From NCBI GenBank assembly GCA_963773685.1, contig CAVZBY010000001.1, positions 124,001-188,000 of the forward strand: DNA of 64,000 nucleotides, written 5' to 3'. How positions within the stretch are numbered: the first letter of the stretch is position 1; each line of letters opens with the position of its first letter. Made by a program: the position numbers and the translations under genes. The notes under the pieces are model-generated. The model ran no database searches, was not told the origin of the DNA, and saw only the letters and a program-made list of their open reading frames with translations. The DNA is from JALHVH01 sp963773685. Lineage in GTDB: Bacteria; Acidobacteriota; Aminicenantia; Aminicenantales; Saccharicenantaceae. Shown here piece after piece: positions 1 through 7,920 of the stretch.

Positions 1-2
1 CG

Positions 3-377
3 GGCGGCACGACCAAGGACCCGACCTACGCCCAGGTCTGCACCGACCGGACCGGCCACGCCGAGGCTGTCCGGGTGACGTTCGACCCGGAGATCGTGAG
101 CTATGACGACCTCGTCCGGTTCTTCTTCACGATCCACGATCCCACGCAGGTCGACCGCCAGGGCCTGGACGTCGGCGCCCAATACCGCTCCGCCATCTTC
201 TACCGGGACGAGTCCCAGAAGGAGGCGGCCCAACGGGTCATGGCGGAGATCGCGGCCTCAGGGCGCTTCGGCGAGCCCCTGGCCACGGCGCTGGTCCCGG
301 AGTCCGAATTCAACCGGGCGGAAGAATACCATCAGCGCTTCTACGAGAAGAACGAGAAGAAGGCCTGCGCCTTCTGA
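3..377 (+). CDS. msrA: Peptide-methionine (S)-S-oxide reductase MsrA, 3' part
   Basis: The window opens inside this gene; the frame is open from base 3 and encodes about 124 C-terminal residues. MsrA reduces methionine-S-sulfoxide in oxidised proteins using thioredoxin. The family signature is clear: GGTTKDPTYAQVC, then GHAEAVRVTFDP, then the FFxxHDPTQxxRQGxDxGxQYRS block. The C-terminus carries a Cys in KKACAF, in the place where many MsrA proteins hold a resolving Cys. The catalytic GCFW motif lies upstream of the window. A 426-bp gap follows, so this is the last gene of its transcription unit. Confidence 0.95.
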   Translation, partial: GGTTKDPTYAQVCTDRTGHAEAVRVTFDPEIVSYDDLVRFFFTIHDPTQVDRQGLDVGAQYRSAIFYRDESQKEAAQRVMAEIAASGRFGEPLATALVPESEFNRAEEYHQRFYEKNEKKACAF

Positions 378-803
378 GGACCGGGGGGATCTCAGGCGTC
401 TGCCCGGCCGATAAAGGCCCGGACGGGCGAAAGGACGGTGCCCATGGCGAACGGCTTCTCGGGGAACTCATCGGATCCGCTCACCCGGGCCTCGAAGCGC
501 CCGGCGGCCCCCCTGCTCCAGGGGGGATCCAGGGGGGAGAAATATTTTAAAAAAACTGAAAAAAAGACTTGCTTTTTACAGCAAAGGGGCTTAGATTGAT
601 ACTTCTTACATTGGATAGATATAAGATATATTCTATAATTTCGGACATCGCGACACGGGGTGAGATCAAGGATTCGGTAGGCCCGGTAAGACAGGCATAG
701 GCCTAAAGGGTCAAAAACCCGGAAGTTCGATGCAACGGGACGCTTATGAGCGACGTTATCATAGAGATTAGATAGAATTAATAAGGATAAAAGGGAGATT
801 CAG
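378..803 (+). other. Intergenic region with long structured leader of the sigma-factor gene
   Basis: No gene is seen in these 426 bases. The first ~160 are GC-rich; from 540 the region turns AT-rich and holds the promoter at 611-639, with a possible second one at 569-597 (TTGCTT, 17-bp spacer, TAGATT). The transcribed leader of about 155 nt has hairpin potential: TAGGCC at 678-683 pairs with GGCCTA at 700-705, and CCCG at 718-721 can pair with CGGG at 736-739, competing with a GGG/CCC stem at 708-720. The Shine-Dalgarno AAGGGAG is at 791-797. No riboswitch class was recognised. Confidence 0.5.
611..639 (+). promoter_or_regulatory. Promoter of the sigma-70 gene
   Basis: TTGGAT at 611-616 and a perfect TATAAT at 634-639 are 17 bp apart, a standard housekeeping sigma-70 promoter. 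It lies about 165 bp upstream of the ATG at 804. Confidence 0.65.
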
Positions 804-2255
804 ATGGCGAACGGATACAAATACGAAGAGGAAGCCCTCCTCCAACTCCTCCCCCTGCGGAGGACGGAGTCCCCTTATACCGACGACGGGGAGATCTTCG
901 CGGCCGCGGCCTCGGCGGCCGACCGCGCGGGGACCTCCGGGCCGTCCCTCAAGCCGCGAAACGGCAAGCCCCACGCCCCGGGGGCCGCCTCCCACGGGGA
1001 TAGCGACCAAACGGCCGACCTGGTGCGGATCTACCTCAAGGACATGGGCAGTTACCTGCTCCTGTCCCGCGAGGAAGAGATCTCTCTAGCGCGGCGCATC
1101 GAGCTCGGCGAGAAGGCGATCAACAAGGCCCTCGCCCGGACGGCCTTCGTCCTGGACGAGCTCATCGCCCTCGAGATGCAGGTCCGGAAGTCCCCCGAGC
1201 TGGTCAACAGGCACTTCAGCCTGGGAGAGGAAGAGCTCACTCCGGAATCGATCGAACAGAAGAAGGCGTCCATCCTGGACGCCATGAAAAGGATCAAGGC
1301 GCTGAACACCCGCTTGGCAAAGGTCCGTCCGCTCGTTTCGAACCGGACCGCCCGGGCGCGCCTGGTCGTCCGGATGCTCAAGCTGGCCCAGGGCATGGAC
1401 ATCCGGCCGGACTCCCGGGACAAGGCCATCGAAAAGATCAGGGAGCGGCTCGGCCGGCTCGCCCGGAAGGGCAAGACCCGCCAGAGGGCAGAGGCCAGGA
1501 ACGTCCTCAGGGCCATCGATCGGGGCTTCAAGACCCGGGATAAGGCCAAGAAAGAGCTCGTTTCGGCCAACCTGCGGCTCGTCGTCTCCATCGCCAAGAA
1601 ATACCAGAACCGGGGCCTCCAGCTCCTTGACCTCATCCAGGAAGGCAATATCGGCCTGATGCGCGCCGCCGACAAGTTCGATTACCGGCGCGGCCACAAG
1701 TTCTCGACCTACGCCACCTGGTGGATCCGCCAGTCCATCACCCGGGCCATCGCCGACCAGGGCCGGACCATCCGCATCCCCGTCCACCTGACCGAGACCA
1801 TGCACAAGCTCAACAAGGTCTCCCAGAGCATCATCCAGCAGAGGGGCAAGGAAGCGACCCCCGAGGAGGTCGCCCGGAAGGTCGGCCTTCCGGTGACCAA
1901 AGTCATCGATATGCTGTCCACCGCCCAGGAGCCTGTCTCGCTGGAAACCCCCCTCGGGGAGAACGGAGAAACGTCTCTCGGGGACCTAGTCGAAGACAAG
2001 AGCATCCTCTCCCCCCCCGACACCGTCATCCACATCAGCCTCCGGGAGCAGATCGAGGACGCTCTGCGCGGCCTCCCCGAGAGGGAGACGACCGTCCTCC
2101 GGATGCGCTACGGCCTGGGCGACGGCCGCGAATACACCCTCGAAGAGGTTGGCCAGCATTTCAACCTGACCCGGGAACGTATCCGGCAGATCGAGCTCAA
2201 AGCCCTCAAGCGGCTCCAGCAGAGCGCTTCCGGCCAGAAGCTCCGGTCGTTCTGA
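804..2255 (+). CDS. rpoD: RNA polymerase sigma factor, RpoD-like
   Basis: A 483-residue group 1/2 sigma-70 factor that directs RNA polymerase to promoters. Visible in order: a divergent N-terminus of ~75 residues, region 1.2 (DLVRIYLKDMGSYLLLSREEE), a charged non-conserved spacer, region 2 (NLRLVVSIAKKYQNRGL, LDLIQEGNIGLMRAADKF and the YATWWIRQSI -10 recognition helix), region 3 with IRIPVHLTETMHKL, and region 4 ending in the helix-turn-helix GQHFNLTRERIRQIE. Region 1.1 is short or atypical. The start is fixed by AAGGGAG 7 nt upstream of the ATG. A group 2 factor is possible, but regions 2 and 4 look like RpoD. Confidence 0.93.
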   Translation: MANGYKYEEEALLQLLPLRRTESPYTDDGEIFAAAASAADRAGTSGPSLKPRNGKPHAPGAASHGDSDQTADLVRIYLKDMGSYLLLSREEEISLARRIELGEKAINKALARTAFVLDELIALEMQVRKSPELVNRHFSLGEEELTPESIEQKKASILDAMKRIKALNTRLAKVRPLVSNRTARARLVVRMLKLAQGMDIRPDSRDKAIEKIRERLGRLARKGKTRQRAEARNVLRAIDRGFKTRDKAKKELVSANLRLVVSIAKKYQNRGLQLLDLIQEGNIGLMRAADKFDYRRGHKFSTYATWWIRQSITRAIADQGRTIRIPVHLTETMHKLNKVSQSIIQQRGKEATPEEVARKVGLPVTKVIDMLSTAQEPVSLETPLGENGETSLGDLVEDKSILSPPDTVIHISLREQIEDALRGLPERETTVLRMRYGLGDGREYTLEEVGQHFNLTRERIRQIELKALKRLQQSASGQKLRSF

Positions 2256-2286
2256 CGGCGGACTTCGGGAGATCCCGGCAACTCGC

Positions 2287-2313
2287 GTCCGGCCCCTCGA
2301 TAAGGGTCCGGAC
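2287..2313 (+). terminator. Hairpin downstream of rpoD-like gene
   Basis: GTCCGG at 2287-2292 and CCGGAC at 2308-2313 form a stem that extends into CCC/GGG around a short loop, 32 bases after the stop codon. No clear U-tract follows, so termination is plausible but unproven. Confidence 0.35.
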
Positions 2314-2509
2314 CGAGCGCTAATAGTGTCCTGTATCTTTACACTTTTCCCGACCTTTCCGGCGCTTCACAAAGGCCCAAGATAGATATAAATAATTCAT
2401 TATATGTCATTTATGACCATCCCGGGGCGGCCGAAGGCTCGCCCGGGCCTTGATGGGCCGCCGGTTTTCTGCTAGTCTAGTTCTTTCCGGAAGCGAACAG
2501 CTCAAAATT

Positions 2510-3481
2510 ATGAACGGCTCCACGGTCCCCAAGGTCTGCTTCATAGCCCCCTCCACCTGCCTGCCCAGGAGTCAGAAGAGGTTCCTCGATAGGGCCATTC
2601 GGCTCCTCAAGAAGGAGATGGGGGTCGAGTCCGTCTATCTGAGCCCCTTCGTCTATTCCTCCGATGAGAGGATCGACCATGTCACGGCGTCGGCAGAGGC
2701 CCGCTCGGAACACTTCAAGAAGGTCATCAGGGAACAAGACCTCATTCTCTCCGTGGCCGGGGGGACCGGAGCGGAGGACCTCGCTCCGAAGATCGACGCC
2801 AAGGATTACAGGGTCATCCGGAAAAGGAGGCCCGTCTTCGTCGGGTTCTCGGACTTCACGTTCCTCATCAACGAGATCTATCTGCACACCCGGGTGCCGG
2901 CCGTCTATTTCCCCTCCCTCCGGATGGGCAAAGGGAATTTCCGGAAGGTCCTCCCCCTGATCAAGGGCGAGGAGATCCAGTACCAGGGCGCCGCCTGGCT
3001 GACGCCGCCCCCCGTCAGGAAGTTCTCGGGAATCCCCATCGGCGGGAACCTCACGACGTTCGTCAACTTCCTCAACCGCAAGGAGCCACCGAAATTCAAC
3101 TGGAAGCGGCACATCCTTTTCGTCGAGGACCTCCAGATCGACGTCGAGGACCTCCACCGGCTCCTGGCCGCGCTCCGCCGCCAACGGGTCTTCAAGGATA
3201 TCCGGGCGATCGTGGTCGGCTCCCTGACCGGTCACGCGAGGAACCACAACGCCCGGAAAGAGCAGAAAGAGGCCTTGAAGTTCTTCCGAACCTATCTCGA
3301 CGACGTCATCCGTCAGAGGCGGAAATCCGGCCGGCCCTTGCCCATTCTGGCCGTCTCCAATTTCGGCCACAACATCGAGCGCAACCTGATGGCGGTGCCG
3401 GTCGGGGGATACGTTTCCATCTCCAAGAGCCGGAAGATCGTCGTCAATATGCACAAGCCGCGGCGGTCGTCGGCTGTTTGA
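2510..3481 (+). CDS. LD-carboxypeptidase (peptidase family S66)
   Basis: A 323-residue protein of the S66 family, which trims tetrapeptides from murein during peptidoglycan recycling. The nucleophile motif is seen as GFSDFTFLIN. The GGTGAEDL segment replaces the usual RGGYGA, and GGNLTTFVNFL matches the GGNL block. The FVEDL Glu and the NFGHN His complete the Ser-Glu-His triad. I start at 2510 because family proteins begin directly with the PKVxFIAPS strand. An ATG at 2450 would add 20 residues with no family counterpart. Neither start has a strong ribosome binding site. It stands alone and converges on the flavoprotein gene. Confidence 0.85.
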   Translation: MNGSTVPKVCFIAPSTCLPRSQKRFLDRAIRLLKKEMGVESVYLSPFVYSSDERIDHVTASAEARSEHFKKVIREQDLILSVAGGTGAEDLAPKIDAKDYRVIRKRRPVFVGFSDFTFLINEIYLHTRVPAVYFPSLRMGKGNFRKVLPLIKGEEIQYQGAAWLTPPPVRKFSGIPIGGNLTTFVNFLNRKEPPKFNWKRHILFVEDLQIDVEDLHRLLAALRRQRVFKDIRAIVVGSLTGHARNHNARKEQKEALKFFRTYLDDVIRQRRKSGRPLPILAVSNFGHNIERNLMAVPVGGYVSISKSRKIVVNMHKPRRSSAV

Positions 3482-3509
3482 CGGTCCGCCGCCTGACGGG
3501 GCCCTTCCC

Positions 3510-4421
3510 CTATTTGTTTCTGAGATAACCCAGGGCTTGGAGGGCAGCGACACATCCCTCCCCTACCGCCGAGGCTATCTGGAGCCCGCCGCAGGTCACG
3601 TCCCCGGCGGCGAAGACTCCCGGCATGTTCGTCTTCTGGGTCCGATCGACGGCCAGGCACTGCTTGTGGTCGAGGACGAGGCCTGCCCGGCTGAAGAACG
3701 GGGCCGTCGGGATCTCCCGGAAGATGAAGACGCCCGCCACCGCGAGCTCCTGCCGTTCGCCCCCGTTGCCGAGGACCGCCTTCTCGACGCGCTTTTCGCC
3801 CGCGATCTCCAGGATCTCGACGCCGGGATGGACGTGGATCCCCTTGCGGACGAACTCTTCGGCGGCGGCGCGGGCCACCTCCGCGCCCTTGACGCCGGGG
3901 ACCCAGTGCACCCGGCAGCCGAGCTGTTCCAGGGCCCGGACGTCCTCGACGGCTTCGGCCGAATGCCCGTAGGCGACGACATCGGCGCCCCGGTAAAGAG
4001 GCCCGTCGCAGGTGGCGCAATAGCTGACGCCCAGTCCGGTCAACCGGTCTTCGCCGGGGATCATTCGATCCCGGGAGAACGGCTTCCCGGTGGCCAGGAT
4101 GACGGCCGAGGCTTCGATGAAGGAGTCCTTGGTCGTGACGTACTTCGGGTCCGAGTCCAGTCCCAGGGCGATGGCGTCCCCCTTGATGATCTCGGCCCCG
4201 AAGCGGCGGGCGTGCTCAATGAACTTTCCCAGGAGCTCGACAGAATTGACGGGGGGAAAGCCCGGATAGTTCTCGATCTCGTAGCCGAGCGCCATGCGGG
4301 AGGCCGCCCGGCCTTCGAGGACGACGGCCCTCTTTCCCGCCCGCGCCGCGTACAGCGCCGCCGTGAGCCCCGCGGGCCCGGCGCCGATGATCAGGATATC
4401 GGCTTTGATATTGTTCAGCAT
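3510..4421 (-). CDS. Thioredoxin-reductase-like flavoprotein lacking NADPH motifs
   Basis: A 303-residue protein with the fold of low-molecular-weight thioredoxin reductase. Near the N-terminus is the FAD motif GAGPAG, the redox-active CATC pair is at about residues 135-138, and the FAD-binding GVFAAGDV motif is near the end. The NADPH site is degenerate. Where typical enzymes have GGGxSAxEEA this one has YGHSAEAVED, and the HRRxxxR segment is absent. Family members without these motifs use other donors such as ferredoxin, so the electron donor is open. It begins 53 bp after the 18-heme cytochrome on the same strand and is probably the last gene of that operon. No signal peptide is seen. Confidence 0.8.
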   Translation of the reverse strand: MLNNIKADILIIGAGPAGLTAALYAARAGKRAVVLEGRAASRMALGYEIENYPGFPPVNSVELLGKFIEHARRFGAEIIKGDAIALGLDSDPKYVTTKDSFIEASAVILATGKPFSRDRMIPGEDRLTGLGVSYCATCDGPLYRGADVVAYGHSAEAVEDVRALEQLGCRVHWVPGVKGAEVARAAAEEFVRKGIHVHPGVEILEIAGEKRVEKAVLGNGGERQELAVAGVFIFREIPTAPFFSRAGLVLDHKQCLAVDRTQKTNMPGVFAAGDVTCGGLQIASAVGEGCVAALQALGYLRNK

Positions 4422-4474
4422 GGATGTGACCTCTGGGCGTATTCTACCAATATCGGCCGGCCCGAGCCAATTCC

Positions 4475-5926
4475 TCAGTCGTCGGCGACGCCCCGGGGGT
4501 GGCAGGCATAACAGTTGGCGCTGTTGTAGACGTAGCCGCCGACCTCATTATGACGCCCGTCCGTCTCGGATCTCGTATGGCAGCCCGTGCAGGAGAATTC
4601 CCTGAAATTGGACGTCAGATGACAGTCCCCGCAGGAAAAGCCGGAATGCCTTCCGGACGTGATCGGGAAATCATGCTGGAAAACCGCCTGAGACCAGGAG
4701 ACGTGGCTCGGGTAATGGCAGTTGTCGCAGGTCGTCGGGAAGCCTGAAGCCCGGTGATTGGGGTCCGTCGTCCCGTTATAATCCGCTTCATGACACCCGT
4801 AACAGTTCGTCGGCAGATCATATCCGGAGGCGTGGCAGGCACTGCAGTCCAGGGTCGTATGCGCCCCCTGCAGACGGAAGAATTGGTTATGGTCGAATGA
4901 AGCGCCGGACCAGCTGACCGCCCCGGTGCCGTGGCACGATACGCAGTCCGTTGGAAAACCCGCCTCCCGGTGGTTGGGATCGGTGGTCGCATTGTAGTCG
5001 GCCGCGTGACATCCGTAGCAGTCCGTCGGCAGGTCGTATCCGCCGGCATGGCAGGCGGAGCAGTCCAAGGTCGCATGGGTGCCCCTGAGGGCAAAGAACG
5101 AGGCGTGATCGAAAGCCGCCCCCTCCCAACTGACGGCCCCGGTGCCGTGGCAGGTCGCGCAGTCGGTCGGAAAGCCCGCCGCCCTATGGTTGGGATCATT
5201 GGTCGCGTTGTAGTCCTCGAGGTGGCAGGCGACGCAATCGGTCGACGTCCCCTGGTAGCGGCCGCCGGGATGGCAGGCCGCGCATTCGAGCGTCCGATGG
5301 CGCCCCTGGAGCGGGAAGGCGACGTGGGGCAGGACCGCGCCCTCCCAACTGTTCTGTCCCGGGTGACAAACCGCGCAGTCAGTGGGAAAGCCGCCGGCGA
5401 CGTGGTTGGGGTCCTCGACGCCCCTGTAATCCTCGGCGTGGCAGGAGAAGCAGTCGGGGCTGGCCTTCCCGAGGCCCTCGCCGTGGCAATCGGCGCAATC
5501 CAGGGTCTTATGGATCCCTTCGCGCCGGAACCCGGTCATGATCTCATGGTCCCAGGCGGCCGGCCGGACGTTCTTCCAGGACGAAGGGGTGTGGCAATCC
5601 CCGCATTGGACCCCCAAGCGCAGCCGGTAACGGTCATCCTGGCGCCTGTCCCAGTGGCAGGCCTCGCATGAGGTCGGGGTTCCCTCGAATACCCCCTTGA
5701 CGTGGCATTCAGCGCAGGCGACCGTCCGATGCCGGCCGACAAGGGGGAAGTTCGTCCCGCCGTGCCTCTCGACGGTCCATTTTTGCGCGTCCACGGCGGC
5801 TTTGGCCGGCTTCTCCTGGCCCGTCCCCCACCGGCCCAAGGCCGCCGCCAGGAAGAGCGCCGCCGCGAAAACGGCCCAGCCCGCCGCCGGTCCGATGCGT
5901 TTCGGTCCGTCCATATCTCGCCTCAT
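4475..5926 (-). CDS. Octadecaheme c-type cytochrome
   Basis: A 483-residue exported protein with 18 CXXCH heme-binding motifs. A signal peptide or anchor occupies residues ~10-35, with no lipobox Cys. The hemes fall in six groups of three; the third to fifth groups are near-identical tandem modules of about 72 residues, each with two CxxCH motifs, a DPNHxxxGFPT linker, a third CxxCH and a W-GA-FDH-F segment. This suits a long heme wire. The start at 5926 overlaps the stop of the barrel gene as ATGA. A second ATG at 5914, after GAGGCGA, would remove four residues. The role inferred from context is the extracellular or periplasmic arm of an electron conduit. Confidence 0.9.
   Translation of the reverse strand: MRRDMDGPKRIGPAAGWAVFAAALFLAAALGRWGTGQEKPAKAAVDAQKWTVERHGGTNFPLVGRHRTVACAECHVKGVFEGTPTSCEACHWDRRQDDRYRLRLGVQCGDCHTPSSWKNVRPAAWDHEIMTGFRREGIHKTLDCADCHGEGLGKASPDCFSCHAEDYRGVEDPNHVAGGFPTDCAVCHPGQNSWEGAVLPHVAFPLQGRHRTLECAACHPGGRYQGTSTDCVACHLEDYNATNDPNHRAAGFPTDCATCHGTGAVSWEGAAFDHASFFALRGTHATLDCSACHAGGYDLPTDCYGCHAADYNATTDPNHREAGFPTDCVSCHGTGAVSWSGASFDHNQFFRLQGAHTTLDCSACHASGYDLPTNCYGCHEADYNGTTDPNHRASGFPTTCDNCHYPSHVSWSQAVFQHDFPITSGRHSGFSCGDCHLTSNFREFSCTGCHTRSETDGRHNEVGGYVYNSANCYACHPRGVADD
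4617..5270 (-). repeat. Tandem 216-222 bp repeats encoding triheme modules
   Basis: Matching positions of the CSACH/CAACH codons occur at 4833, 5049 and 5271, giving periods of 216 and 222 bp. The units at 4633-5064 are nearly identical at base level, indicating recent internal duplication of a triheme module within the cytochrome gene. Confidence 0.75.
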
Positions 5927-7227
5927 TTCCGGAGGATCAGCCTCAGGAAGAATTGATGCTCTCCGGCATCGCGTTGGATGTAATAGCTGTATTCCGCGGA
6001 GACGGAGACGCGCCGGCCGACGGGGACGAAAACGCTCGCCCCGAAGGTTTTGTATCCGTTGAGATGGATGATCTCCGGCGCTCCCCCGGTCGAAGAGAAA
6101 CGGAGGCCGTTGTAGGTATTGGCGAAGGAGAGGGTGCCGGAGAACCTGCCGAAGTCCCTGTCGAGCGAGAGATAATAGGAATCGGATTCCGCGCGGCTTC
6201 CCCTGTTCGCGGAGTAATCCCCGTAAGCCGTAACGCCGCTTCCCAGGACGTCCGTCGCCGAGGCCCCGAACCGCCAGGTATGGTTCCGGATGTCACGGTC
6301 CTTCTGCCGGCTCTCCATACGCGAGACGTGCAGGCGGATGCTCTTTACCGGCTTGAACGAGAGGCGGCCGCCGTATTGTTCGCTGTAGAAGAAGCGCTCG
6401 AGCCCCCGGTCCGGGAGGCCTGGGTCCTGCGAGCGCTCGAGAATGTATCCGTGGAAATCGAGTCCCCGGCCGGAGCTGTAGAAGCCCGTGATATCGGCCC
6501 GGCGGCCGATCTCGGCCCTCGCATTGAGGAAGAGCCGGGACAGGCGGTCGGCCGGTTTGACCTTCCCGCCCAGCTCGATCTCCGCGTTCGCGAAGAGATA
6601 AAAGGTCCGCTTGACGGGGACGAAGCCTTGGGCATAGACGTACCGGCGCTCGGAGCGGCCCGAATACCGGAGCTCGTTGAAGCTCAGGGCGAACGAGAGC
6701 GCCTTCGGCCCGGTGAACCGGGCGAACGCGCCATACTTCAGGTATTTGGCGTCCAGCCTCCGCGCATAGACCTGTTGTTCGAGCCCGGCATAGCCGCCGA
6801 GGAGCAGGTCGGGCCGCGGCTTCCACCCGACGATGGAGCCGAGGAGCTGGCCGATCCCGGCCGTGTCATAGAGGTTCATCTGGCCGGCCGAAAAATAGAA
6901 CGGTCCGGAGGGAGGATCGTAGGTCACGCGCGCGTTATAGAGCAGAACCTGGTTCGAGCTTCTCTCGGCGAGGTTCCGCCGGCCGCGGACGTCGAGGAGC
7001 AGGGTCCAGCTCCGGGAGGGAGACTTGGCGAGCTCGAACTTGAGCCTCGTCCCCACCTGGTTCAGGCTCTCGCCCTCCTGGGCAAAGGCGACGCCGAACC
7101 AGTCGAAAGTGACGGTGGCCCGATACGTGTAGGCCGGGGCCGCGGGCGAAGCGGACTGGGCGCCGGCCCGGGGGACGAAGCACGCCAGGATCGCGGCTCC
7201 GATCAGGGGTCCGCGCATCCTTTTCAT
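5923..7227 (-). CDS. Outer-membrane beta-barrel protein of a porin-cytochrome cluster
   Basis: A 434-residue protein: signal peptide (MKRMRGPLIGAAILACF, cut near AGAQS), then alternating amphipathic strands with frequent aromatic residues to the end, closing in FFLRLILRK as barrel proteins do. There is no heme motif and no Cys cluster. It sits between two multiheme cytochrome genes and overlaps both by ATGA, the arrangement of porin-cytochrome conduits such as MtrB or OmbB. It is much shorter than those (about 430 versus 650-700 residues), so homology to a named family is not claimed. An upstream ATG at 7311 lies inside the preceding gene and is rejected. Confidence 0.75.
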   Translation of the reverse strand: MKRMRGPLIGAAILACFVPRAGAQSASPAAPAYTYRATVTFDWFGVAFAQEGESLNQVGTRLKFELAKSPSRSWTLLLDVRGRRNLAERSSNQVLLYNARVTYDPPSGPFYFSAGQMNLYDTAGIGQLLGSIVGWKPRPDLLLGGYAGLEQQVYARRLDAKYLKYGAFARFTGPKALSFALSFNELRYSGRSERRYVYAQGFVPVKRTFYLFANAEIELGGKVKPADRLSRLFLNARAEIGRRADITGFYSSGRGLDFHGYILERSQDPGLPDRGLERFFYSEQYGGRLSFKPVKSIRLHVSRMESRQKDRDIRNHTWRFGASATDVLGSGVTAYGDYSANRGSRAESDSYYLSLDRDFGRFSGTLSFANTYNGLRFSSTGGAPEIIHLNGYKTFGASVFVPVGRRVSVSAEYSYYIQRDAGEHQFFLRLILRK

Positions 7228-7820
7228 GGCGAGCGCCAGCCTTCCATCGAATGACAGGCCAGGCATTCTTCCTGGCGGCCGGGATGGGGCGAAACGTGGC
7301 AAGCGGAGCAATGGGCGTCCGTGAGGAGATAGGATCTGCCCATCGACCTCCGGAAAGCGGCGCCGCTATCATGGCATGGCCCGCAATCCTTGACCCGGGC
7401 ATGCCCGCCCTCGAGGACGAAGCCGGTCTCCGCGTGGTCGAAATCGCCGGGGTCGAGGGGCACGAGGTTCGCGTCCGGACCCTGGTGCTCGGCGTGGCAG
7501 GTCCCGCAGCCCTCCGCTTTGTCCCTGTGGAAGCCGCGGCCTTCCTCGATGCGCGTCGCGATCTCTTCATGGCAGGCCAGGCAATTCGCCGGCGCGATCT
7601 CCCCGGGCGAAACGTGACAGGCCTCGCAATCGTCGATCCCGGGGCGTTCGGCGTGGTAGGCGCTGAGAGGCCCGGGAGGGGCAGGCCTCAGCTTTCCAGC
7701 TTTTGCCGTCTCGATGCGGAGGTTCTCGGAGGCCTGGGAGGAAAAGTCGAAAAGTTGAGACCTGACCCCTCCCAAGGCCGCGAACAAGATAAGAACCCCG
7801 GCTGTCTTCGAGACGCTCAT
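7224..7820 (-). CDS. Hexaheme c-type cytochrome
   Basis: A 198-residue exported protein with six CXXCH motifs (CEACH, CLACH, CGTCH, CGPCH, CSACH, CLACH), the first gene of the conduit operon. A hydrophobic signal segment covers residues ~5-18. The next residues, VRSQLFDF, are encoded by a dispersed repeat inserted in the gene. Translation starts after a strong AAGGAAGGGAG sequence. It probably carries electrons in the periplasm to the barrel and the 18-heme partner, as MtrA or OmaB do, but it has fewer hemes than MtrA (10). Confidence 0.88.
   Translation of the reverse strand: MSVSKTAGVLILFAALGGVRSQLFDFSSQASENLRIETAKAGKLRPAPPGPLSAYHAERPGIDDCEACHVSPGEIAPANCLACHEEIATRIEEGRGFHRDKAEGCGTCHAEHQGPDANLVPLDPGDFDHAETGFVLEGGHARVKDCGPCHDSGAAFRRSMGRSYLLTDAHCSACHVSPHPGRQEECLACHSMEGWRSP
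7750..7769 (-). repeat. Dispersed GGGGTCAGGTCTC repeat inside the hexaheme gene
   Basis: On the minus strand this reads GGGGTCAGGTCTCAACTTTT, the same core as the copies at 18197, 28838 and 28922 (and, degenerate, 10839). It is read in frame as part of the signal-peptide/linker region. Confidence 0.75.
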
Positions 7821-7839
7821 CTCCCTTCCTTTAATTCCT

Positions 7840-7867
7840 ATTATATAGATAGAATATCTAATTTCAA
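7840..7867 (-). promoter_or_regulatory. Promoter with spacer dyad for the cytochrome operon
   Basis: On the minus strand TTGAAA (7867-7862) and a perfect TATAAT (7845-7840) are 16 bp apart. The spacer holds a perfect inverted repeat, TAGATA-N3-TATCTA (7846-7860), which could be the binding site of a repressor that blocks polymerase. Confidence 0.6.
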
Positions 7868-7920
7868 GCCCCTTGTGCCGCCCCCCGCTTCAGTGGTAGA
7901 AAGAACGGATAGGAGAACCG

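Noticed and set aside
4617..5270. CRISPR-like regular repeats
   Set aside because: The 216-222 bp period is far too long and the repeats encode heme-binding modules in frame.
5953..7254. 433-codon plus-strand open frame opposite the barrel gene
   Set aside because: Low-complexity Glu/Pro/Val-rich translation typical of an antisense frame; the minus strand has signal peptide, strands and ATGA overlaps.
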